Assembly (NCBI RefSeq): GCF_040939455.1
Contig: NC_134136.1
Location: 101,482,014-101,546,013 of the forward strand
Reading direction: 5' to 3'
DNA from: Microcebus murinus
Lineage: Eukaryota > Chordata > Mammalia > Primates > Cheirogaleidae
DNA length: 64,000 nucleotides
Notes under the pieces: generated by a model
The model's database searches: none
What the model was told of the DNA's origin: nothing
The model's input: the letters and a program-made list of their open reading frames with translations, nothing else
Part shown: piece after piece, positions 55,389 to 64,000 of the stretch
Numbering within the stretch: the stretch's first letter is position 1
How the letters are laid out: each line of letters begins with the position of its first letter
Translations under genes and position numbers: made by a program

Positions 55389-57087
55389 TCTACCATGACT
55401 AAGTGGGCTTTATCCCAGGGATGCAAGGATGGCTCAACATATCCAAATAAATACATGTGATTCACCACATAAACAGAATGAAAAACAAAGATCATATGAT
55501 CATCTCAATAGATATAGAAAAAGCATTTGATAAAATCCAGCACCTCTTCATGATAAAAAATCCTCAACAAACTAGGCATAGAAAGAACATACCTCAAAAT
55601 AACAAACACCATATATGGCCAACCCACAGCCAACATCATAATGAATGGGGAAAAGTTAAACATATTTCCCCTAAGAACTGGCACAAGACAAGGATGCCCA
55701 CTGTCACCAGTCCTATTCAGCGTAATACTGCTAGTCCTAGCCAAAGCAATCAGGCAAGAGATAGAATAAAGTTCATTCACATCAGAAAAGAGGAAGTCAA
55801 ACTATCCCTGTTTGCCAATGATATTTTTTTTATCTAGAAAACCCTAAAAACTCTTCCAAAGACTCCCAGGATTGATAAAAGAATTCAGTAAATTCACAGG
55901 TTACAAAATTAATATAACAATCAGTAACATTTCTATATATGAATAAGATTTAAGCTGAGAGCCAAATCAAGAACTAAATACCACTTACAATAGCTGAAAA
56001 GAAAAGAATACGTAAGGATATACTTAACAAAGGAGTTGAAAGATATCTACAAGGACAACTAGGAAACACTGATGAAAGAAGTCATAGATGACACAAACAA
56101 ATGGAAAAACATCCCATACTAATGGGTTGGAAGAAATAATATCGTTAAAATGCCCATACTGCCCAAAGTGACCTACAGATTCAATGCAATTTTCATCAAA
56201 ATGCCAACAACATTTTTCACAGAATTAGAAAAAAAAACCCCTAAATTTCGTATGGAATCATAAAAGAGCCTGAATAGCCAAACAACCCTAAGCAAAAAGA
56301 ACTAATCTAGAGACATCACATTACCCAACTTCAACTTCTATCACAAGGCCATAGCAACCAAAACAGCAGTTGTTTAAACTGGTATAAAAGTTTAAACTTT
56401 TATACCAGTTTAAACAAACTGGTATAAAAGCAGTCATACAGATTAATGGAACAGAATAGAGAAACCAGAAATGAAACCATATAGCCACATCTAACTATGT
56501 TTCAGCACAGCAGAGAAAATCTTACATTGGGGAAAGTATGCCTTATTCAACAAAACGGTGCTGGGAAAATTAGATAGCCACACAGAAGAATGAAACTGAA
56601 TTCCTATATTTCGCCATATACAAAAGTTAATTGAAGATGGACTAAAGACTTAAATGTAAGACCTGATATCATAAACATTCTAGAAGAAAATGTAAGAAAA
56701 ATTCTTATGGATATTGGGCTAAGCAAAGAATTTATGAGTAAGACCTCAAAAGCAAATACAGCAACAACAAAAATAAATAAATAGGACTTACTTAAACTAA
56801 AAAGTTTCTTCACAGCAATGGAAATAATTAACAAAGTAAATAGACAAACTACAGAATGGAAGAAAATATTCACAAACTATACATCTGACATAGGACTAAT
56901 ATCCAGAATCTATAAGAACTCAAACAAATCAGCAAGAAAAAAACAAATACCCAATCAAAAAGTGGGCAAAATTATGAACGGATTTTATTTTTCAAAAGAA
57001 GATAGACAAATGGCCAATAAACATATGAACAAATACTCAACATAACTAATATCAGAGAAATGCAAATTAAAACCACAACATCTAAAA
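55389..57087 (+). mobile_element. L1 segment, sense (RT to C-terminus)
   Basis: Starts in the reverse-transcriptase domain ('gggctttatcccagggatgcaaggatggctcaaca') and proceeds through ORF2 to about the codons for '[11 protein letters not shown]', where an Alu follows. The frame 55457-55837 retains [13 protein letters not shown] and ends [15 protein letters not shown]: the catalytic FADD box reads FAND (aat in place of an Asp codon), so the RT is inactive. A 48-bp palindrome interrupts it at 56370. No 3' UTR or poly(A). Confidence 0.88.
56370..56417. repeat. Perfect 48-bp palindrome
   Basis: The sequence from 56370 to 56417 equals its own reverse complement: two 24-base arms with no spacer, centred on TTTAAA at 56391-56396. 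The segment aaactggtataaaag (56376-56390) recurs directly at 56416-56430. It sits in L1 ORF2, where the parent L1 has only one copy of that segment. Confidence 0.97.
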
Positions 57088-57099
57088 ATTACTAGTGTA

Positions 57100-57427
57100 T
57101 TTTTTTGTTTTTGAGACAGAGTCTTGCTCTATTGCCTGGGCTAAGAGTGCCGTGGCATCAGCCTAGCTCACAGCAACCTCAAACTCCTGGGCTCAAGTGA
57201 TCCTCCTGCCTCAGCCTCCCAAGTAGCTGGGACTACAGGCATGTGCCACCATGCCCGGCTAATTTTTTCTATATATTTTCAGTTGGCCAATTAATTTCTT
57301 TCTATTTTTAGTAGAGACGGGGTCTTGCTCTTGCTCAGGCTGGTTTCAAACTCCTGATCTTGAGCTATCCGCCTACCTTGGCCTCTCAGAGTGCTAGAAT
57401 TACAGGCGTGAGCCACCATGCCTGGAC
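57100..57427 (-). mobile_element. Alu, full-length, antisense
   Basis: T-rich start 'tttttttgtttttgagacagagtc' and end '...gtgagccaccatgcctggac'. The imperfect target duplication attactagtgt (57089-57099) / attagtagtgt (57428-57438) has one mismatch. It sits at or next to the junction of two L1 copies. Confidence 0.92.
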
Positions 57428-57438
57428 ATTAGTAGTGT

Positions 57439-58335
57439 TTTTATACACTAATAATAAACATTCCAAAACAGAAATCAAGACAACTGTTCTATTTACAATA
57501 GCTATAAAACAATAAAATAGAAACAAAATTAATGAAGTTGTTAAAAGTCATGTACACTGAAAACTATAAAACATTGATAAAAAATTAGAGAATACACAAA
57601 TACATGGAAATGTCTTGTTATCATGTAGGAATAATTAATATTGTTAAAAAGACCACACTACCCAAAGGGATCTACAGAGTCAATGCAATCTCTATCAAAA
57701 TTCCAATGACATTTTTCACAAAAATTGAAAAAAATACTGAAATCTGTATGAAATGATAAAATACCCTAAATAGCCATAGCCATCTTGAGCCAAAAGGACT
57801 AAGCTGGAAGCATCACACTACCTGTTCTCAAAATACACTTTAGAACTACAGCAATCAAAACAGCAGGATACTATCATAAGAACAGGCATGTAAACCAGTG
57901 GAACAGAATAGAGAGTCCAGAAATAAATCCATGCATTTATAGTCAACTGATCTTTCTGCAAAGGTGGCAAAAATATACAATGGTAAAAGGACAATCTCTT
58001 CAATGAACAGTTTTGGGAAAACTCAATATCCACAAACAGAAGAATGAAATTGGACCCTTATTTCACCCCATATGCAATAATCAACTCAAAATAGATTAAA
58101 AACTTTAATGAAAGACCAGAAATTGTAAGCCTACTAGAAGAAAACATAGGAAAAGATTCTTGAAATAAGCCTTGGCAAAAATTTTGTGGACATTACACCA
58201 AAAGCACAGGCACCAAAACAAAAATAGACAAATGGGATTACATTAAACTAAAAAGATTCTGTATAGCAAAGGAAACAATCAACAGTGAAGAGACAACCTA
58301 CAGAATGGGAGAATATATTTGCGAACCGTAGAGTA
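57439..58335 (+). mobile_element. Another sense L1 fragment (ORF2 middle to C-terminal)
   Basis: Covers ORF2 text that the previous L1 already covered ('cactaccc...gggatctacagagtcaatgcaatc', 'ctggaagcatcacactacctg', 'aaaaagattctgtatagcaaaggaaacaatcaacag'). It is therefore a second copy, not a continuation. It ends at 'ggagaatatatttgcgaacc' without a 3' UTR. Confidence 0.8.
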
Positions 58336-58890
58336 GAGATTTTTAAATTTATAAGAGAATATAATGAATGCTCATATACAGGTAAACAGAAAAAGTGGAA
58401 AATATTTTAGAATATAAGCATTTATTGATTAAATAATGATTCAAGAAAAAAATAAAAATTTGATCAGCTATATAAATTGAATACAATTTACCAGCAGTCC
58501 AAAATATACTTCCCAGCCCTAGAACATACTCTTGTTCCAGAAGATTATACAAGTTTGTCTTTAAGAATCAAAAAGGATTATGCAGTATGCAATCTCAATA
58601 AGTCAAATATTTTGCTATGCATAAGGTCATATATTCATGTTCATACTTGCAACTTTAGGTATTTACTATTATTAGTACATCATACTGCATGCAAATTCTT
58701 TTCATCAAATGCAAAAGAAAATCTTCATATTTTAAATGATTTTATCACAATGAGTTTATTACATTTACATATACTGGTATAGCTGCTGTATTTGGGCTTT
58801 CTTTTCTTACATTATTTTTATGCTTCCTTGTTATGTATCTGTGAAATGAGATTTAGACAATACACAAAGCAAATCTGTAACCTAGCTAAT
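58336..58890. other. Unassigned AT-rich sequence
   Basis: About 555 bp; a 101-codon plus-strand frame at 58477-58782 is AT-rich and unlike any family I know. Confidence 0.4.
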
Positions 58891-58894
58891 TTCA

Positions 58895-60090
58895 TTTTTT
58901 GGTTTTCTATGTTTTTAAGATTATGGGTACATAATAATTTATAGGGTACATGTGATGTTTTGATATAAGCATACAATGTGAATTGATCAAATCAGGGTAA
59001 ATTGGGGTATCCTTTACCTCAGGCATTTATCATTTCTTTGTGTTAGGAGTATTCCAATTCCACTCTTTTAGTTATTTTAAAGTATACTCTAACTTATTGT
59101 TGATTATAGTCAGTTGCTATGCTATCAAATATTGTTTATCCTCTCTAACTATCTAACTATATTTTTTCACTCATTAACCATATCCACTTTATCTCCCTCC
59201 CTTACTACCAACCTCTGGTAACCATCACTCTACTCTCTGTCTCCATTATATCAATTTTTTTTAATGTTTAGCCCCCACATATGAGTGAGAATGTGTGAGA
59301 TCTATCTCTCTCTACTTGGCTTATTTCACTTAATATAATGTTTTCCAGTTCCACCCATGTTGCTGCAAATGGCAGGATTTCATTCTTTTTTGTGGCCATA
59401 TAATATTCCATTGTGTATATGTACCACAATTTCTTTATCCATTCATCCATTGATGGACACTTAGGTAGATTCCAAATCTTGGCTATTGTGAATAGTGCTG
59501 CAATAAACATGAGAGTACAGATACCTCTTTGATATACTGAAGTACCCTCCTTTGGATATTTACCCACAAGCAGGATTGTTGGGTCATATGGTAGTTCTAA
59601 TTTTCCTCTATGCTGTTCTCCATAGTGATTGCACTAATTTACATTCCAACCAACAGTATACAAGAGTTCCGCTTTCTCCACATCCTTGCATCGTTCATTA
59701 TTGCCTGCCTTTTGAGTAAAAACCATTGTAACTGGAGTGAGATGGTATCTCATTGTAGTTTTGTTTGCATTTCTTTGATGACTAATGATGCTGATTATCT
59801 TTTTCATGTAGCTGATGGCCATTTGTATGTCTTCTTTTGAGAAATGTCTATTCAGATCCATTGCTCAATTTTTAATCAGATTATTTGATTTCTTCCTATT
59901 GAGTTATTAGAGCTCCTTACATATTCTAGTTATTAATCCCCTGTCAGATGAGTAGTTTGCAAATATTTTCTCCCATTGTGTGGGTTGTCTCTTCATTTTG
60001 TTGATTGTTTCCTTTGCTGTACAGAAGCTTTTTAACTTGATATGATCCTATTTGTCCAATTTTCAGTTTTTGTTTTAATCTGCAGGAATT
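58895..60090 (-). mobile_element. Antisense L1 3' end with 3' UTR (L1MA/L1P-like)
   Basis: From the 3' UTR ('ttttaagattatgggtacataataatttatagggtacatgtgatgttttgatataagcatacaatg') into the ORF2 C-terminus. Minus-strand frames 59268-59567 and 59634-59861 together give the last 170 or so ORF2 residues with one frameshift (the FIAALFTIAKIWNLPKCPSMDEWIKKLWYIYTMEYY region and MDLNRHFSKED...). It extends to the 'ttgtttcctttgctgtacagaagctttttaa' block. Five-prime truncated. Confidence 0.9.
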
Positions 60091-60890
60091 TCAGAACCAA
60101 ATTTGTAGATCAGTTAGAGTATTACAAAGACATTATCATGTGCATTTTTTCTAGAGTAATTTCATATATCCCTTATTCATAGTATTTCCCCACATATATA
60201 ATTCCTTCCCATGTTTATTTTACATATTTATAAAAATATGTACATATATATATATTAATTTTTTATACCATCTTTCTTGTTGTAAAGCAGCCCATGTAGC
60301 ACTTGGAATAAAAGGAGAAGTGTTTAAAAAAGCCCCATATCCAAAACCCCAAATGCACCAGAAACTTAGAAGTAAATAAATTTTAAAATCAGCCCTTATA
60401 TTTAAAGAACAATTTTGCACTTGAAATTTTAACCTACTAAGCCTACTTCACCTGATTTTTTTAAATTAACAAACTCTCCAAAATTATTTTTTCTTTTCTT
60501 TTACTTAAAACTTTTATACTCTATTGTTCAACAATTAGCGTGGAATGATGAATGCTTATTGTCTGTGATTTTTGTGTAAGTTTTAAAAAATATCAGTATC
60601 AAAAATCTGGTTATACATGATATATCTTGATACATTTCTGCACATGTGCATTTTTATATGAGCTATTGTCAAAACTAAAGATAGCACTTTTATACTCTTA
60701 TGACATTGTGGCTTATGCTTTTGACTGTAAATTTACCTGTTTTACACTATTAAATTTGAGTATATGCAATTCAATGAAGTCATGTGAATTACTTTGATAT
60801 TTCTTCATTTTCAAAGAAAACTGCACATATAAATCACTTACTACATACATTAGGCTGCTAAAAATAAATCTAAATTTTTGCTGATCACTC
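60091..60890. other. Unassigned AT-rich sequence
   Basis: About 800 bp; nothing recognised. Confidence 0.45.
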
Positions 60891-60894
60891 CCTT

Positions 60895-61560
60895 GATTTA
60901 TGTAGTATTGTTCTGTTGCCCTATCAAATTATTTCGATGATGTCTTTGGCAGAATGTTTTACTAAATAACGTGTGATTCACAGTGTTGGAAAAGATGCTC
61001 CAAGCGTGACTATACTGTCTGATGCATTTGCTGATTAAGGATGTTTGACAAACTGTGTTTCGGCTGTGGTGCAACCCACAGGCATTTCTGTTGTGAGAAG
61101 CAAATGACAACATCTCTAACAGTAAAAAGGCAACATGGTGCCTATGTTTCCCCAACAGTACAGCTTTTATCACTGACACTTAGAGGTCACAGAAAATGAC
61201 ATCCCAATTCAGCAAGTACAAACTCTCAGCTTTCCCAGGGCAGAATCTACAGCAAATAGGCCAATGTATGAAGCACAATGGAGTAACATAAAAACTGCTA
61301 TTGGGCTCTGGTAAATTATATGTTATCTCCGGCTGTTAATTGTAGGGTTGGTGCCTTTTGTTTTAATTCCAGAGATGTGCAGAAGTAGAACCCTTTATTA
61401 AGCTCATCGAGTATCAATCTATGAACATCCCAATTACATGTTGTTTGTTGGTAGGAAGTCAGGTTGAACTAAGTAAGGAAGGTTCACCCGTAATGTGTCA
61501 CTGGGTATAAAAAGAGATACATGGCAAAAGCATGATTCCTCAATGCTGCAAGGATATTTT
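60895..61560. other. Repeat-free, composition-balanced stretch (conserved-element candidate)
   Basis: No repeats, few homopolymers, and a mixed base composition unlike its AT-rich neighbours. Motif-like pieces include 'gctgttaattgtaggg', 'ttgttttaattcc' and 'ggtaggaagtcaggttg'. Open frames are not convincing (the longest is 93 codons, minus strand). I flag it only as a possible regulatory or conserved non-coding region. Confidence 0.3.
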
Positions 61561-63080
61561 CCTTACTTTATTTCTTAACTCAATAAGCAACTTCCTTGAT
61601 TATATCTTAAATATGAGTAAACTTTTGATATATGTTTAGAGTCTAAGCCAACTACTATTTTCCAATTGGAAAGCTTCCACTATGTAATTGCTAAGATATA
61701 AGAAATAATTCTAGTTTGCTCATTTTAGTGCCTTAAAAAGTATTCAGAATTATTTTAAAGCATTTAAATTTCCATTGGGCATCCAGGGTCTAACTCACTA
61801 AGAAGCAAAATAGGTACTTTCAAGTTCAGCTTCCAAAATATGTAAAAATATTTTGGAGAACCAAAAGAAGAGTACATGGTTTGCCATCCATATATTGTCT
61901 TTATCTTCTGCTACAACTTAGCCTTTTTAATGGGAAAAACCATTGTAGTTTAAAATGTAAACCCCATTGACTATGAAATTATTTTGTCCAGTAAAAAAAA
62001 CTAATGTTAATTCGTTTATAGATTTGAAGCATCAATGAAAATGCTTGCCAGAGAAGTACAATTAATTCAGCATGTCTCGCTAAACAGATTAAACAGTCTT
62101 TCCAAATTGTTTTCATGAATTTTATACAAAGATTAAATTTGTCAAGATAAAATTATCTAAAAAACAAAGTAAAGTCTAGAAAGATATGCAGCTCATCAAG
62201 CCAAGATAATAATAGCATAAGTTCTATCTATGGTGTTATATTGTAATTGCTTGCTCCTGTTATTGCACATTTGTTGAGTGTTATACACTTCATATATGTT
62301 TGGGGACCTATTTGTAAGCTTTATTAGTTTAATTTTTTATTTTTCTCAATTATTGAAGAAATTTTCATATTTTTTGATGTTATTAATAGTAAAAATCACA
62401 GGACTGTATTTCCATAAGATTTGAATTTCTAATATACATGAGATAATATTTCACCCAAGTGTACTATGAAAAAAATTTCATGTATATGTACATGCTGTCA
62501 CAGTTTGATCATAAACAAGGAATTCAGCCAAGCTGAGGAGGGATAAAATAAATAGAATCTAAGCAATGAGGCAGACTAGATTACATTACTACTAACATAA
62601 ACTGAAGCCAAATTTCTGGGGTTTTCACTGCCTAGGTCTTTTCTGAATGAAAGGACTAGGATTTAAGCCACAGAATGTTGACTTAGGATCTTATAATATA
62701 CCTTATAAGGACTACTGAAATATCTGATAAGGTTTAGTCTAAAACAAAGTAAATTATCAGGCATTAATATTTTGTGTACATATTCTAAACAGATGAAAAA
62801 CTATATTTTTTAATTTAGGAGGAAACAGAAATGAGAACATTTTCAAAGATATCAACCAGTTAAATTTTAGATCTGTATAATAAAAAAAGTTTCTTAATAA
62901 TCTGAACATTTTAGAAATGAGATGAGTTCTCTGATAACATGTTCAAAATTACCAGCATTGTTATAGTGGAGGTTATGTATCCTACCACCAGGGATATTAC
63001 CGTATATGTGATTTTTGTTTGGAAAGGGAACAAGAACCTCTCTCACAATTAGGATTTGGAAATTCTGCAATTGCATTTAT
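61561..63080. other. Unassigned AT-rich sequence
   Basis: About 1.5 kb; no repeat family or gene recognised. Confidence 0.45.
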
Positions 63081-63084
63081 CTGT

Positions 63085-63440
63085 GTGTTCATTCATAGAA
63101 TAAACATTTCTTAAGAATTTCTGAAGGACCAGATGCTGTGTTAGACTTTAAGGAGACAGTAGTGGATATGTCATAATTCCTGCTTTTAAAATGCTTAGAG
63201 CTGGGGGGACAGATAATCAAAGGGAAACTCCCTGAAGAGTGTGAAAACTGTAAAGCAAGTAGTGCTAAATGGTAGGAAAGTACATGCGAAAGCATTTAAC
63301 CCAGTTTGGATGTATCAGGGAAAGCTTCCTGGAGGGGATATTAAAGGTCAAATAGTAGTTAATTTAGCCAACAGAAAGAAGCTAGAGAGAAAGCATACCA
63401 GTTAGAGGGAGCAGCATGGATAAAGGCTCCACAATATAAT
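63085..63440 (-). mobile_element. LINE-2 3' end, antisense
   Basis: 'gtgttcattcatagaataaacatttcttaag...accagatgctgtgttagac', 'atgcttagagctggggggacagataatcaaa', 'gtagtgctaaatgg', 'tatcagggaaagcttcctggagg' and 'gagagaaagcataccagttagagggagcagcatg' follow the antisense L2 3'-end order. Confidence 0.7.
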
Positions 63441-64000
63441 ATTGTACAACTCATTTGGTAAAACACAACAAACAAACAAACAAAACTGCATTGCTCATGC
63501 ATAGAACATGAGCCACGTAATACCAAGCTGTAACAAAACACAGATAACTGGAGTCATCTCTGAGTAAAGCTTTCAGAAAAATTACATATGATTTAAAGCT
63601 TGTCCAATGATAGAAAAAATTCATTAAAATATTTTATAGCAAATAAATAACTTCAAACAGCAGGGGGCACTGAATATTAGCAATTTCAATACATAACATT
63701 TAAGTGGCACTAAGCGATATCATTTTATACATTTTAAATTTACTTTTACATAAATTTCAATGTGAGCAATCACTGTGTGAGTTCAGTGATAGACCTAGAT
63801 CTCACACATATTTTTGCTGTTCATAATGAGTGCTAAGAACACGTGATTCGTTTTATGTTATATTGTCATAGTAGGAGATAGAATGAGGACATGAAATGGA
63901 TAATACAATTAATATTTGAGAAGTATTTTGAAACAGAACATAATCAGTGTAAAATAAGGCTTTTATTCTCCATGCTTGCACAGCATGAGAGAGTAATAAA
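63441..64000. other. Unassigned AT-rich sequence at the window edge
   Basis: About 560 bp; a short (CAAA)n run at 63467-63484. Nothing else recognised. Confidence 0.45.

Noticed and set aside
58477..58782. 101-codon plus-strand frame
   Set aside because: AT-rich, no motif, no supporting start or splice context; expected by chance in DNA of this composition.

Overview
The window looks like gene-poor nuclear DNA from a primate, most likely a lemur-type strepsirrhine. The main clue is the nine Alu copies: they carry a long A-rich linker (two short AAAATA-type runs before the right monomer) and a right-monomer ending of the type 'gctaggctgacgcca...cactc', which I associate with strepsirrhine rather than monkey or ape Alus. 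The youngest LINE-1 (51.2-52.3 kb) ends in the 3' tail I associate with lemur L1s. I found no convincing host protein-coding exon, no tRNA, rRNA or other structured RNA gene, no CpG island and no CRISPR-like array. The only open frames with recognisable homology belong to transposons.

Layout. 1-6 kb: old L1, two Alus, a MER44-like DNA transposon and an MLT1-type LTR. 5.7-22.7 kb: a dense field of LTRs. It holds at least eight well-bounded solo LTRs of several families in both orientations, seven of them with clean or near-clean 4-5 bp target-site duplications (TSDs), plus an older antisense ERV remnant with a visible polypurine tract at 16.14 kb. 23.7-27 kb: overlapping and nested L1 pieces, including a local duplication of part of an L1 3' end. 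27.7-32.8 kb: microsatellites, MIR, L2 and hAT-Charlie elements, an MLT1 LTR, and a mariner transposase relic that still shows the spaced catalytic aspartates. 33-40 kb: mostly old or unassigned sequence with one Alu, MER20, an MLT1 LTR and an unidentified 108-codon open frame on the minus strand. 40.7-47.3 kb: a long minus-strand L1 and an old plus-strand L1 carrying a solo LTR. 48.4-51.2 kb: AT-rich sequence in which I recognise nothing. 51-60 kb: L1 on L1, including the youngest L1 (3' end intact, interrupted by half an Alu), an inverted/direct L1 consistent with twin priming, a perfect 48-bp palindrome inside it, and a 1.2 kb minus-strand L1 3' end. 60-64 kb: mostly unassigned, with one stretch at 60.9-61.5 kb that looks like a conserved non-coding element candidate and an L2 piece near the end.

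The parts do not form a pathway; the content is a layered record of transposition. Nesting gives relative ages: L2, MIR, MER5A, MER20 and MLT are oldest, then the L1M copies and the antisense ERV, then the short solo LTRs, Alus and the 51-kb L1. Family names are from memory of consensus sequences and were not checked by any search. Boundaries supported by TSDs are given to the base; others are approximate.
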